Source of the DNA: Porphyrobacter sp. CACIAM 03H1
GTDB taxonomy: Bacteria; Pseudomonadota; Alphaproteobacteria; Sphingomonadales; Sphingomonadaceae
Length of the DNA: 64,000 nucleotides
NCBI RefSeq assembly: GCF_002215495.1
Contig: NZ_CP021378.1
Location: forward strand, 1,550,764-1,614,763
Direction of reading: 5' to 3'
The position numbers were made by a program, and so were the translations under genes. Below, piece after piece: positions 28,677 to 37,537 of the stretch. The notes beneath the pieces were generated by a model that did not search any database, was not told the DNA's origin, and was given only the letters and a program-made list of their open reading frames with translations. Each line of letters opens with the position of its first letter. Position 1 is the stretch's first letter.

Positions 28677-29123
28677 TCACAGCATCCGGCGGAAGAACAC
28701 CACCCGCTCGGTCTCCTCGAAGCCCACCGCTTCGTGAAAGGCGTGGCTGGCGGTGTTGTCTAGCAAGGCGTTGGAGGCGAGTTCGGTGCAGCCGTTGGTG
28801 CGGGCCCAATCGGCCACCGCCTCCACCAGCGCCCGGCCCACGCCGGTACCGCGAGCGCCCGGCACGATGAACGCGCCTTCGCCGAAAGCCACGGGCGAGG
28901 TGTCGCAGCCGTCGACATAGTCGTGCCGGATGCTCGCTTCGACAAAGCCGAGCAGGGCGCCGTCATGGCCCTCGGCAACGAAGGCGACCTGGTCGGGGTC
29001 GCCGGAGAGGAACGTCCCTGCGATATCCTCGGCATGGGCCGGGGGCGGATTGTCCGGCCAGAGCTGCGCGCGCATCGCGGCCCACTGCGGCACATCCGCA
29101 AGGGTGGCGGGGCGCACCCTCAC
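28677..29123 (-). CDS. AAC(6')-I-like GNAT acetyltransferase
   Basis: A 148-residue GNAT protein. The order RHDYV-x-GC-x-TSP, then an EG-F-V-P segment, RGTGVGRALV (acetyl-CoA loop), DN-x-ASHAFH and GFEETERVVFF closely matches chromosomal aminoglycoside 6'-N-acetyltransferases of the AAC(6')-I group. Resistance is inferred from family pattern, not shown. The GTG at 29123 overlaps the TGA of the GST gene (GTGA). It lies in a minus-strand block that separates the J-domain gene from cobS. Confidence 0.8.
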   Translation of the reverse strand: MRVRPATLADVPQWAAMRAQLWPDNPPPAHAEDIAGTFLSGDPDQVAFVAEGHDGALLGFVEASIRHDYVDGCDTSPVAFGEGAFIVPGARGTGVGRALVEAVADWARTNGCTELASNALLDNTASHAFHEAVGFEETERVVFFRRML

Positions 29124-29752
29124 CCGCTGGCCTGCGCCGCGGCGATGATCTTCGCGTCGATGGCATTCGCCTCGGCATAGGCCGGACGCTGGGTGATGCG
29201 CTCGACATAGGCCCTGAAGGAGGGCCGCTCGGGGATCGAGCCGAAGCGCAGGCCCCAGACGAACTGGCTTCCGACATAGGTATCGGCCATGGTGAAGCGG
29301 CCTCCGGCGATGAAATCGTTCGCCGACAGCCAGCTGTCGAGCGCATCCAGCGTCAGTTCGAGGCTGCCGAAGCCCGCCATGCCGGTCTTGCCCTCGGGCA
29401 CCTGCCAGCCCATCGCCTGCGCCACCACCGCCTGTTCGAGCGGCCCTGCAGCGAAGAACAGCCAGCGGAAATAGCCGGCCTTCTCGTGCGCGTCGGGCAG
29501 CAGGCCTTTCTCGGGGTGGGTCTCGGCGAGGTAGTGGTTGATCGCCGCGCATTCGGTGACGACGTGATCGTGGCCGCCATGGTGGTGCACCAGCGCGGGC
29601 ACCTTGTTCATCGGGTTGATGGTCTTGAAGCTCTCGGGCCGCGTCGCCCAGTCGAACACCACGTGCTCGTAATCCGCGCCCGCCTCGTGCAGCGCCCAGC
29701 GCGAGATCTGCCCGCGGCTCATGGCCACGGTGTAGAAAGTGAATTCGGCCAT
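29120..29752 (-). CDS. Glutathione S-transferase family protein
   Basis: A 210-residue GST with the N-terminal thioredoxin-like domain (FTFYTVAMSRGQISRWALHE; NKVPALVHH; VTECAAINHYLAET holding the Glu-Ser/Thr glutathione site) and an all-helical C-terminal domain with FTMADTYVGSQF, the N-capping box. Reaction unknown. ATG 29752 follows a GAGGGAGAGGACA leader. Coupled to the AAC(6')-like gene downstream. Confidence 0.92.
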   Translation of the reverse strand: MAEFTFYTVAMSRGQISRWALHEAGADYEHVVFDWATRPESFKTINPMNKVPALVHHHGGHDHVVTECAAINHYLAETHPEKGLLPDAHEKAGYFRWLFFAAGPLEQAVVAQAMGWQVPEGKTGMAGFGSLELTLDALDSWLSANDFIAGGRFTMADTYVGSQFVWGLRFGSIPERPSFRAYVERITQRPAYAEANAIDAKIIAAAQASG

Positions 29753-29771
29753 TGTCCTCTCCCTCGTATCC

Positions 29772-30611
29772 TCAGTTCTGCCGGAAGGCCCATCGGAGCG
29801 TCCGCCCCATGCCCCATGTCGCCGCACGCGCGGGGAGGGCGGTGAGGACGGGCCGCTGGAGCCCGAGCATGTGCCGCGCCCAGTCGGGCAGCATCGACAC
29901 CGCATCGGCAGTGATCATTGTCTGGACGCTGCGCGGCGCGCCGGGAGGGCGCTGCGAGAGCACCAGCTGGGCCACCTCCCGCGCCTCGGGCGAGGTGGCA
30001 AGATCATGGCGCAACTCGCGGAAAATCCGCTCCGCCTCGCCGCGCGTCTCGGGAACGGGATCGGCGCCCAGGGCGCGGGCGATGACGGCGAACTGGCGGT
30101 AATATTCGTCCTGCTCGGCGACCGGCATCGCCGGCCTTACGTGGCGGACATAGCCGGCAAGGAAGCTCTGCGCCTCGGTCACGTGCACCCAGGCGAGCGT
30201 GCGCGGATTGGTCGCCTCGTAGCGCGAGCCGTCGGGCAACGTGCCGCCGACCTTGGCATGGATGCGGTTGACGCGGTCGATCGCCTTCATCGCCTCGTCG
30301 CGATGGCCGAAGGTCGTCACCGCGATGAACCGCGCGGTGCGACGCAGGCGTCCGTGCATGTCCTCGCGGAAATTCGAATGGTCGAGCACCCCTTGCAGCG
30401 CATGGGGATGGAGCATCTGCAGCAGCAGCGCGCGCACCCCGCCGGTCATCATGCCCACCAGATCGGCATGGACCAGCCGGATCGGCGTGTCGCGCTGGAA
30501 CAGGGCCTCGTCCGAGGGCGGGGTGGGGGTCTGGCCGTTCGCCGTGTCGTGGAACACGCCGCGCACCTGGCTGACCAGCTTGAGGCGCAGGGATTCGACG
30601 GGATCGGCCAT
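29772..30611 (-). CDS. MpaB-like (DUF2236) oxygenase-family protein
   Basis: A 279-residue DUF2236 protein, a family that includes the latex clearing protein Lcp and fungal MpaB. It shows LLLQMLHPHALQGVLDHSNF, RTARFIAVTTFG and WVHVTEAQSFLAGY; histidines in the HPHA and WVHV segments could act in haem or metal binding. Catalytic activity is inferred only. It ends 20 bases before the GST start on the same strand and probably begins that operon. No signal peptide. Confidence 0.82.
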   Translation of the reverse strand: MADPVESLRLKLVSQVRGVFHDTANGQTPTPPSDEALFQRDTPIRLVHADLVGMMTGGVRALLLQMLHPHALQGVLDHSNFREDMHGRLRRTARFIAVTTFGHRDEAMKAIDRVNRIHAKVGGTLPDGSRYEATNPRTLAWVHVTEAQSFLAGYVRHVRPAMPVAEQDEYYRQFAVIARALGADPVPETRGEAERIFRELRHDLATSPEAREVAQLVLSQRPPGAPRSVQTMITADAVSMLPDWARHMLGLQRPVLTALPARAATWGMGRTLRWAFRQN

Positions 30612-30728
30612 GGGCAGGGATATAGGGACAACTCTGCCGCCCTGCTATCGGGACTCGCCAAAATGCCAGCACCGCCTGTCAAACCACCGCTTGCAGCCCG
30701 GCCCCATGCGTTCTAACCGGACGCGGCA

Positions 30729-31709
30729 ATGACTTCACCGATCCCCTCCGGCGCCAGCGCCATGCCCACCCAGCCCGACACCACCATCGATGTCCGCGAG
30801 ACCTTCGGCATCGATGTCGACTGGCAGGTTCCCGCCTTCTCAACGCGTGACGAGCACGTGCCCGAGATCGACGGCGCCTATGTGTTCGATCCGGACACCA
30901 CTCTGGCGATCCTCGCGGGCTTCGCGCACAACCGCCGGGTGATGGTGCAGGGCTATCACGGCACCGGCAAGTCGACCCACATCGAACAGGTCGCGGCCCG
31001 CCTCAACTGGCCCTCGATCCGCGTGAACCTCGACGCGCATATCAGCCGCATCGACCTCGTCGGGCGCGATGCGATCGTGCTGAAGGACGGTCTTCAGGTG
31101 ACCGAGTTCAAGGAAGGCATCCTGCCGTGGGCGCTCCAGCACCCGGTGGCGCTGACCTTCGACGAATATGACGCAGGTCGCCCCGACGTGATGTTCGTGA
31201 TCCAGCGCGTGCTCGAGTTCGACGGCCGCCTGACCCTGCTCGACCAGAACCGCGTCATCACGCCCAACCCGTTCTTCCGCCTTTTCGCCACCACCAACAC
31301 CGTGGGCCTCGGCGACACCAGCGGGCTCTATCACGGCACGCAGGCGATCAATCAGGCGCAGATGGACCGCTGGAACATCGTCGTCGCATTGAACTACCTC
31401 AAGCCCGAGGTGGAGCAGCAGATCGTCAAGTCGAAGACCCCGCAGGCCGACGACAAGCTGATCGCCGACATGGTCAAGGTCGCCGAGCTGACCCGGCAGG
31501 GCTTCATGAACGGCGACATCTCGACCGTGATGAGCCCGCGCACCGTGATCACCTGGGCGCAGAACGCCGCGATCTTCGGCTCGGTGGGCTTCGCCTTCCG
31601 CCTCAGCTTCCTCAACAAGTGCGACGAGGCGGAGCGCACGCTGGTGGCCGAATACTACCAGCGCGTCTTCGGCGAGGACCTGCCGGAGGGCGCGGCGAAG
31701 AAGCGGTAA
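30729..31709 (+). CDS. cobS: CobS-like AAA+ cobaltochelatase subunit
   Basis: A 326-residue AAA+ ATPase matching CobS, the ATPase of the aerobic cobaltochelatase CobNST. Walker A is GYHGTGKST (75-83), Walker B is [10 protein letters not shown], and [22 protein letters not shown] is a CobS hallmark. In most alphaproteobacteria cobT follows; here a penicillin-binding protein follows instead. ATG 30729 or the in-frame 30762 could be used. Whether it loads cobalt or works with another VWA partner is unsettled. Confidence 0.88.
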   Translation: MTSPIPSGASAMPTQPDTTIDVRETFGIDVDWQVPAFSTRDEHVPEIDGAYVFDPDTTLAILAGFAHNRRVMVQGYHGTGKSTHIEQVAARLNWPSIRVNLDAHISRIDLVGRDAIVLKDGLQVTEFKEGILPWALQHPVALTFDEYDAGRPDVMFVIQRVLEFDGRLTLLDQNRVITPNPFFRLFATTNTVGLGDTSGLYHGTQAINQAQMDRWNIVVALNYLKPEVEQQIVKSKTPQADDKLIADMVKVAELTRQGFMNGDISTVMSPRTVITWAQNAAIFGSVGFAFRLSFLNKCDEAERTLVAEYYQRVFGEDLPEGAAKKR

Positions 31710-31757
31710 CCATCCGCTTGCTACCAAGTGTCCTAGGCTGGTAACACAGCCGTCACC

Positions 31758-33938
31758 ATGGCGTTCTTCGACCGATTCTGGAAAGGCTCGCGTGCCGGTG
31801 CTCCGGACGGGACGGGCACGCCTGCGGGGTTCTACCCGCTCTACGAATCGCAGCGGCCCCTTGATGACGACGAGGACGACCTGCCGCGCCCGCGCGTCTC
31901 GGCGACACCCGATTTCGACGCCTGGGACGCCAAGCTCGGCCTCGTCGACGAGGCGCTGGCGGTCGAGGAGAAGCGGCGCCTGCGCTGGTGGCAGCGCGAC
32001 TACTGGCGCGCACGGTCGAAGCTGTGGTGGACAGGGCGGGGGCTGCTCGCCGCCTTCGCCGTCTTCGCCCTGCTGATCGGCTGGCTTGCCGTCACCGCCC
32101 CGCTCTCCAAGAGCCTCGAACCCATCGCCCCGCCACAGGTCACGCTGCTCGCCAGCGACGGCACGCCGATCGCGCGGCAGGGGGCGATCGTCGAGGCGCC
32201 GGTCAAGGTCGCCGACCTGCCGCCCCACGTGGTGCAGGCCTTCATAGCGATCGAGGACCGGCGGTTCTATTCGCACTGGGGCATCGATCCGCGCGGCATC
32301 GCCCGGGCGGCATGGACGGGATACGGCGGCGGCTCGACGATCACCCAGCAACTCGCCAAGTTCACCTTCCTCACCCCCGAACAGAGCCTCAGCCGCAAGG
32401 CGCGCGAGGCGCTGATCGCGCTGTGGCTGGAAAGCTGGCTTACCAAGGACGAGATCCTCGAACGCTACCTGTCCAACGCCTATTTCGGCGACAACCAGTA
32501 CGGCCTGCGCGCCGCCTCGCTCCATTACTTCTACCGCCAGCCCGAAAAGCTGCGGCCCGAACAGGCGGCGATGCTGGCGGGGCTGCTCCAGGCGCCTTCG
32601 CGCTATGCGCCGACCAAGCACTACGACAAGGCCAAGAAGCGCATGGAGCTGGTGATCGGCTCGATGGTCGACGAGGGATATCTCACCGCCGCCGAGGCGA
32701 AGGCGCTGCCCGACCCGCGCATCGACGTGCGCACGCGCGACGACAACCTGCCGACCGGCACCTATTTCGCCGACTGGGCCCTGCCGCTGGCGCGCGAGGG
32801 GATGGAGGCGAGCTATTCCAAGCAGACCCTCACCACGACGCTCGATTCCCGCCTCCAGGCGCTGGCGAACCGCATCGTCGCGCGCGCCCCGCTGGGCGGC
32901 GCGCAGGTCGCGCTGGTGGCGATGCGCCGCAACGGCGAGGTCGTGGCGATGGTCGGCGGACGCGACTATCGCAAGAGCCCCTTCAACCGCGCCACGCAGG
33001 CGCGCCGCCAGCCGGGATCGACCTTCAAGACCTTCGTCTATCTGACCGCGCTGGAAGAGGGCTGGGAGCCCGACGACACCATCCCCAACACCCCGATCAC
33101 CCAAGGCAGCTACCGCCCCAAGAACGCGCGCGAGCAATATTCCGACCAGATCACGCTGGAGGACGCCTTCGCCTCCTCCAGCAATGTCGCCGCCGTGCGG
33201 CTGTTCCAGGCGGTGGGCAGCGACAAGGTGATCCGCACCGCCCGCCGTCTCGGCATCACCGCGCCCATGACCGAGGGCGACCCGAGCCTTGCGCTCGGCA
33301 CTTTCTCGATGACCCTGATGGAGCTGACCGCCGCCTATGCGGGGATCGCGGCCAACGAATACCCGGTCGAACCCCACGCCTTCGCTCGCGGGGAGCGCAG
33401 CTGGTGGGACTGGCTGACGACGCGGCGGGATTCGATGTCCTCGGGCGATCACGAGGATCTCGAAGGGATGCTGCGCGCCGCGATCAATCGCGGGACGGGG
33501 CGCAACGCCTCCCTTCCGATCGCCAATTACGGCAAGACAGGCACGACCCAGGATTACCGCGATGCGCTGTTCGTGGGCTATGCGGGGGACCTCGTGGTGG
33601 GAGTGTGGGTCGGCAACGACGACAACACGCCCCTGAACGGCGTCACCGGCGGCAGCACCCCGGCGCGCATCTGGCGCGATTTCCTGCGCGGCGCGCTCAA
33701 GATCGAGGCCGCGCCGGAGCCGAAGGCGGAGGACACGCCCGATCCCGAAGGCCCGGTCCAGCCGCTCGACGTGCTCGACGGCGAGGAAATCCCGGTCGGG
33801 CAGGACGGCACTACCCTCAGGATCGAACAGGGCGGCGTGACCCTCAGCCAACCCGGCGTGCCGGTGGAGGTGCGCGTGGATGGCGGCGGGGTGGTGGTCC
33901 AGCCCTCGGCCTCGCCGAGCCCGGCGCCCCCGCCCTAG
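31758..33938 (+). CDS. Class A penicillin-binding protein (PBP1A-like)
   Basis: A bifunctional murein synthase of 726 residues. A cytoplasmic N-terminus of about 92 residues precedes one membrane helix (about 95-115). The GT51 domain has IAIEDRRFYSHWGID with catalytic Glu166 and GGSTITQQLAK. The transpeptidase domain has S421TFK, S474-S-N476 and K593TG. The C-terminal tail (about 660-726) is acidic and Pro-rich. The periplasmic OB-like insert of large PBP1A proteins is small or absent. It may be co-transcribed with cobS, 48 bases upstream. Its stop overlaps the next gene's at CTAG. Confidence 0.93.
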   Translation: MAFFDRFWKGSRAGAPDGTGTPAGFYPLYESQRPLDDDEDDLPRPRVSATPDFDAWDAKLGLVDEALAVEEKRRLRWWQRDYWRARSKLWWTGRGLLAAFAVFALLIGWLAVTAPLSKSLEPIAPPQVTLLASDGTPIARQGAIVEAPVKVADLPPHVVQAFIAIEDRRFYSHWGIDPRGIARAAWTGYGGGSTITQQLAKFTFLTPEQSLSRKAREALIALWLESWLTKDEILERYLSNAYFGDNQYGLRAASLHYFYRQPEKLRPEQAAMLAGLLQAPSRYAPTKHYDKAKKRMELVIGSMVDEGYLTAAEAKALPDPRIDVRTRDDNLPTGTYFADWALPLAREGMEASYSKQTLTTTLDSRLQALANRIVARAPLGGAQVALVAMRRNGEVVAMVGGRDYRKSPFNRATQARRQPGSTFKTFVYLTALEEGWEPDDTIPNTPITQGSYRPKNAREQYSDQITLEDAFASSSNVAAVRLFQAVGSDKVIRTARRLGITAPMTEGDPSLALGTFSMTLMELTAAYAGIAANEYPVEPHAFARGERSWWDWLTTRRDSMSSGDHEDLEGMLRAAINRGTGRNASLPIANYGKTGTTQDYRDALFVGYAGDLVVGVWVGNDDNTPLNGVTGGSTPARIWRDFLRGALKIEAAPEPKAEDTPDPEGPVQPLDVLDGEEIPVGQDGTTLRIEQGGVTLSQPGVPVEVRVDGGGVVVQPSASPSPAPPP

Positions 33939-34330
33939 ACCATCAGGATATTCATCACGGCCGTCGCGATCGGCCGCGCGCGGTCGGATTGCCATGCCTC
34001 CACGGTCACGTTGGCATTGCGCCGGCCGAGCCGCGTGATCCGTCCCACCGCGAAACTCGCCTGTGACTTGCCCGCGGCGAGATATTGCACCGTGATGTTG
34101 ATCGGCTTGAGCAGCGGATCGCGCCCCGCCGCCAGCAGTGCGGTGCGAAGGGCCGCATAGCCCGCGTTCTCGAGCAGACCCGCGGTCGCACCACCGTGGA
34201 AATGTTGCGGCCGGCCCTCGACGTTTCCGCCGAAATCGACCGTCAGCACCGGCATCCCGCCCTCGGTCTCGCCGGTGAGCGTAACTCCGAGCGAACGGGC
34301 GTAGGCGGGAAGCTCCAGCCCCTCAGGCAT
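33935..34330 (-). CDS. PaaI-like hotdog thioesterase 1
   Basis: A 131-residue single-hotdog protein. HFHGGATAGLLENAGYAAL fits the PaaI motif HGG-x4-L-x-(D/E), with Glu in place of the usual catalytic Asp, and PINITVQYLAAGK is the beta strand typical of the family. An acyl-CoA substrate is assumed. Its start overlaps the second thioesterase gene by 8 bases, so the two may form a hetero-oligomer or simply be duplicates. Confidence 0.82.
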   Translation of the reverse strand: MPEGLELPAYARSLGVTLTGETEGGMPVLTVDFGGNVEGRPQHFHGGATAGLLENAGYAALRTALLAAGRDPLLKPINITVQYLAAGKSQASFAVGRITRLGRRNANVTVEAWQSDRARPIATAVMNILMV

Positions 34331-34802
34331 CCTCGCCTCCTCGCAGGGCCGGATTGCTCTCGCGCGGATCGGCGCCGATGGTCATGAAGCAGCCCGCGAC
34401 GTGAGCGACCGGATCGGCCGGATCGTCGTCATAGGCGATCCCGCGCACGAAGGCGGCGGAGCGGGTGATGCGGTAGCATTCGACCCGGCCCTTCACGCTC
34501 GCCCGCTCGCGCGCCGGGCGCTGGTAATCGACGCGCAGGTCGAGCGTCGCCACCGGCTGGAAACTGCCGCGCGTCTGCCAGATCGCCATGCCGCTCGCCA
34601 TGTCCATCAGGCTGATGATCGGGCCGGATGCGAGCACCGGCCGGCTGGCGTCCCCCAGCAGATCCTCGCGCCAAGGGAGTTCGAGCTCGACCCAGTTCTC
34701 GCCCTGATCGGTGAACCTCAGGCCGAGCCAGCCGGTGTGGCCGTGGCGGAAGAACCACTTGGACGCCTCGCGCGCGTCGAACCGGGGGGTGGGGGTGTTC
34801 AT
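34323..34802 (-). CDS. PaaI-like hotdog thioesterase 2
   Basis: A 159-residue hotdog protein: ASGPIISLMDMASGMAIWQ takes the place of the catalytic motif (Asp of LMDMAS), followed by VATLDLRVDYQRPAR. The HGG of the first protein is absent here (ASG). It ends with a 20-residue charged tail. ATG 34802 is used; an in-frame ATG at 34814 adds four residues. It is upstream of, and overlaps, thioesterase 1. Confidence 0.82.
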   Translation of the reverse strand: MNTPTPRFDAREASKWFFRHGHTGWLGLRFTDQGENWVELELPWREDLLGDASRPVLASGPIISLMDMASGMAIWQTRGSFQPVATLDLRVDYQRPARERASVKGRVECYRITRSAAFVRGIAYDDDPADPVAHVAGCFMTIGADPRESNPALRGGEDA

Positions 34803-34869
34803 GGGCGCGGGCATAGGGGCGTGGACGCCGGGGTGGCAACGCCCTTTTTTTGCGAGCGCAAGCCTTGTT

Positions 34870-34934
34870 CCGTTCGTGTCGGGCGTAGTCGAGACACCAG
34901 CGCATCGCCTTTCGACTTCGCTCGAGGCGAACGG
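34870..34934. repeat. REP-like palindrome, subtype B copy 1
   Basis: CCGTTCGTGTCGGGCGTAGT leads into CGAGAC, and TTCGACTTCGCTCGAGGCGA into ACGG. The outer CCGTTCG/CGAACGG ends match subtype A but the core is TCGACTTCGCTCGA instead of CTTCGACAAGCTCAG. The same core occurs at 57651-57714. It lies between ruvX and the thioesterase genes, all on the minus strand. Confidence 0.85.
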
Positions 34935-34942
34935 AGTTTGGG

Positions 34943-35428
34943 CTAGAGCACGCCCCCCGCCAGCCGGTCGATCGCGCCCTGCAGGATCACGGCGGCGGCA
35001 TGGCTGTCGATCGCGGCGGCGCGTTTGGCGCGGCTCATGTCCATGCCGATCATCGCCGCCTCGGCGGCCTGCGTCGACCAGCGTTCGTCCCACAGCAGGA
35101 GGGGGAGGGCGAATGCCTCGGCGCAGTTCCTCGCATAGGCGCGCGAAGCCTGCGCGCGCGGCCCTTCCGATCCGTCCATGTTGCGCGGCAGGCCGAGGAC
35201 GATGCCTTTGATGCTGCGGCTCCTGATCAGCGCCGCCAGCGTCTCGCGGTCCTTGCCCCATTTGCCGCGCTGGATCGTGGTGCCGTTGGTGGCGAAGCGC
35301 CAGCCCGCATCGCAGGTCGCGGTCCCGAGCGTCTTGGTGCCGAGGTCGAGCCCCAGCAGCACGCCGCCGTCTCCCACGGCTTCGCCGAAGCCGCGCGCGT
35401 CCTCGAAGATCAGTTCGCGGGCTTCCAC
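34943..35428 (-). CDS. ruvX: Holliday junction resolvase-like RuvX/YqgF
   Basis: A 161-residue YqgF protein with the RNase H-like motifs LLGLDLGTKTLG (first Asp), GIVLGLPRNMDGSEGP and LLWDERWSTQAAEAAM (Glu/Asp), and DSHAAAVILQ at the end. The family functions in 16S rRNA 5' maturation and possibly recombination. GTG 35428 is chosen, overlapping the DUF3089 gene by 19 bases; no better start precedes the first strand. Confidence 0.92.
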   Translation of the reverse strand: MEARELIFEDARGFGEAVGDGGVLLGLDLGTKTLGTATCDAGWRFATNGTTIQRGKWGKDRETLAALIRSRSIKGIVLGLPRNMDGSEGPRAQASRAYARNCAEAFALPLLLWDERWSTQAAEAAMIGMDMSRAKRAAAIDSHAAAVILQGAIDRLAGGVL

Positions 35429-36555
35429 GCGCCCACCCGCCGCGCCACGTCCGCCTTGGTGTTCGCCCAGAACAGCGGCAGGTCGTAGACGTGATAATTG
35501 TTCCCCGGCAGCACGTAGGAGCCCATCTCCGGCGGCGGCCCGATCAGCAGCAACCCGCGCCTGTCGCAGCGGGCGGGCACGAGCCCGGGCTGGAGCGTGC
35601 CCTTCTCCATGCTGTCCTCGGGCACCAGCGTGCCGAGATTGGCGCTGGCCGGCGCGCTCGCACCCGGGGTGCCGGTGAGCGGGTTGGTGCACAGCATCGG
35701 CTCGTTGCCCGGCGCCTTGCCGTCGAGCGCGGGGGTGCTTGCATAGGTCTCGAGCAGCGTGCCCGGGTCGGCCGGTTCGGCAAAGCTCGACCAGCTGACG
35801 ACGCAGCCCGTCTGCTCGGGCGCGGCGCAGGCGGGCAGGCCCATCACCGGCAAGTCGTGCAGGGTCGAGACCGGCCAGCCGATCACATAGGCCGCCACCA
35901 GCCGCGACGCGACGGGCGTGCCCTTCACTTCCTCGGCGATGAGGCGCTTGAGGTGCAACGACCCTTGCGAATGGCCCGCCAGCACGATCGGCGTCCCCGG
36001 ATCGACGCTGGAGAGGAAATAGCGGAAAGCCTCGCGCACGTCGGCATAGGCGGCATCGATCGCCTGCCTTGCCTCGGGCGCATCGGTGAGGAAGGCGCCG
36101 AAGGTCGCCTGGCGGTAGCGGGGCGCCCAGATTTCGGAGGCGGCGTTGAAGGGGCTCGCCATGCCGCGCAGATAGATGCGCGCGATTCGCTCGGCCTCGG
36201 GATCGCCGCCGTTTGCGAGCGGGGCGTTCCAGCTCGCGCGGTTGAGGTAGCTCGTCGGGTGGACGAAGAACACCGCAAAGGGAACCTTCGGCTCGGCCGG
36301 GGTCGGCAGCACGCCGCGGTCCGAGGCCCAGGCGGGCTGCCAGCGGGCCGGATCGCTGACGCCGATGCCGGGGCGCGAATGCCACAGCTTGGGGTCCTCG
36401 TAGGCGTTCGCTTCAAGCGGCTCGACCGGCGCAAAGGCGGCCGAGGGCACGAGCGCGATTTCGGCCAGTTCCTCCTGGAACAGCTCGTAAAGGATGCGCC
36501 CGCCGATCACGAGGATGAGGCAGAAGGCGATGAAATAGAGGAACTTGCGGGCCAT
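35410..36555 (-). CDS. DUF3089 alpha/beta hydrolase with N-terminal membrane anchor
   Basis: A 381-residue protein. Residues about 5-24 form a hydrophobic anchor or uncleaved signal. FAVFFVHPTSYLNRASWNAP and VLAGHSQGSLHLKRLI (nucleophile Ser in GHSQG) are DUF3089 hallmarks; the C-terminal NNYHVYDLPLFWAN probably carries the catalytic His. Lipase or esterase activity is inferred, on the periplasmic side. It starts 20 bases after lepB. Confidence 0.87.
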   Translation of the reverse strand: MARKFLYFIAFCLILVIGGRILYELFQEELAEIALVPSAAFAPVEPLEANAYEDPKLWHSRPGIGVSDPARWQPAWASDRGVLPTPAEPKVPFAVFFVHPTSYLNRASWNAPLANGGDPEAERIARIYLRGMASPFNAASEIWAPRYRQATFGAFLTDAPEARQAIDAAYADVREAFRYFLSSVDPGTPIVLAGHSQGSLHLKRLIAEEVKGTPVASRLVAAYVIGWPVSTLHDLPVMGLPACAAPEQTGCVVSWSSFAEPADPGTLLETYASTPALDGKAPGNEPMLCTNPLTGTPGASAPASANLGTLVPEDSMEKGTLQPGLVPARCDRRGLLLIGPPPEMGSYVLPGNNYHVYDLPLFWANTKADVARRVGAWKPAN

Positions 36556-36575
36556 TCTAAGGCTGTATCCTCAGC

Positions 36576-37526
36576 TTACTTTGCAGCGGCGCCCTCGGCG
36601 AGCGGCGGGCGCAGGGTCGTCCACGCGCGGTCGCCCCGCAGGCTCGAGAACCAGGTCGCCGGGTTCCAGGTGGTCGAACCGTTGAGGCTGAAGGTGATGA
36701 ACTCCGCCCGCCCGCCGATATTGGCCAGCGGCACGCCGCCGCCCAGCCCGTTGGCGATGGCCGGTGCACGGCTGTCGGCGGAAAGATCGCGGTTGTCGCC
36801 CATCACGAAGACATTGCCCTCGGGCACGGTGTAGGGCCCGAAGTTGTCGAGCTCTTGGTCGGTATAGTCGATGGTGAGATAGGTCGCGCCGTTCGGCAGG
36901 GTCTCGCGCCAAGTCGGCGGGGCGTAGTATTCGCGCCCGTCGGGGCTGGTCTCGCGGAAGGGCTCGAAGGCGGTCAGGCAGGGGCCGTCCTTGCAAATGA
37001 GTTCGGGCTCGAAGGGGATGCGCACCTCGGGCACGACCTCCCGCCGGATCGGGGTGCCGTTGAGGATGATCTGGCCGCCGCGCACCTCGATCGTGTCGCC
37101 GGGCAAGGCGACGACCCGCTTGATGTAGTCCTCGTCGCGGGTGGGGTGCACGGGAATGACGATGTCGCCATACTCCGGGGTCGATCCCAGCACCCGCCAG
37201 TCGCCGCGCGGCAGGAGGTGGAAGCTCGCCGAGGCCCACGACCAGCCATAGGGATACTTGCTCACCACCAGCCGGTCGCCAACCCACAGGGTCGGCATCA
37301 TCGACGTCGAGGGGATGTAGAAGGGCTTGGCCACGAGGCTGTGGAAGGCCAGCACCGCGAGCAGCATCAGCGCAAGGCCGCGGATCTCGGCGAGCCAGTT
37401 GACCTTCTCGGGAGCATCGCTCTGCGCCGCAGCGGCGGTTGCGGGGGCGGCCGGGGCCTCGCCTTCGGGGGCTGCGCTGTCCGGGGCAGGGCTGTCGGTC
37501 ATCTGCGGGCTTTCGGTGGTTGCCAT
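36576..37526 (-). CDS. lepB: Signal peptidase I
   Basis: Removes signal peptides from exported proteins. The 316-residue protein has an Ala/Pro-rich cytoplasmic N-terminus (about 1-40), one membrane helix (about 49-66), the Ser motif IPSTSMMPTL with Ser75, Lys136 in DYIKRVVALPGD, and NVFVMGDNRDLSADSR near 245-260. It is longer than the minimum because of the N-terminus and C-terminal beta region. In many alphaproteobacteria rnc and era follow; here the DUF3089 gene does. Starts 11 bases after acpS. Confidence 0.96.
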   Translation of the reverse strand: MATTESPQMTDSPAPDSAAPEGEAPAAPATAAAAQSDAPEKVNWLAEIRGLALMLLAVLAFHSLVAKPFYIPSTSMMPTLWVGDRLVVSKYPYGWSWASASFHLLPRGDWRVLGSTPEYGDIVIPVHPTRDEDYIKRVVALPGDTIEVRGGQIILNGTPIRREVVPEVRIPFEPELICKDGPCLTAFEPFRETSPDGREYYAPPTWRETLPNGATYLTIDYTDQELDNFGPYTVPEGNVFVMGDNRDLSADSRAPAIANGLGGGVPLANIGGRAEFITFSLNGSTTWNPATWFSSLRGDRAWTTLRPPLAEGAAAK

Positions 37527-37537
37527 GAACGGAGGGC

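Noticed and set aside
30840..33995. A 1051-codon minus-strand open frame opposite cobS and PBP1A
   Set aside because: Both plus-strand genes have complete catalytic motifs; the antisense reading has none.
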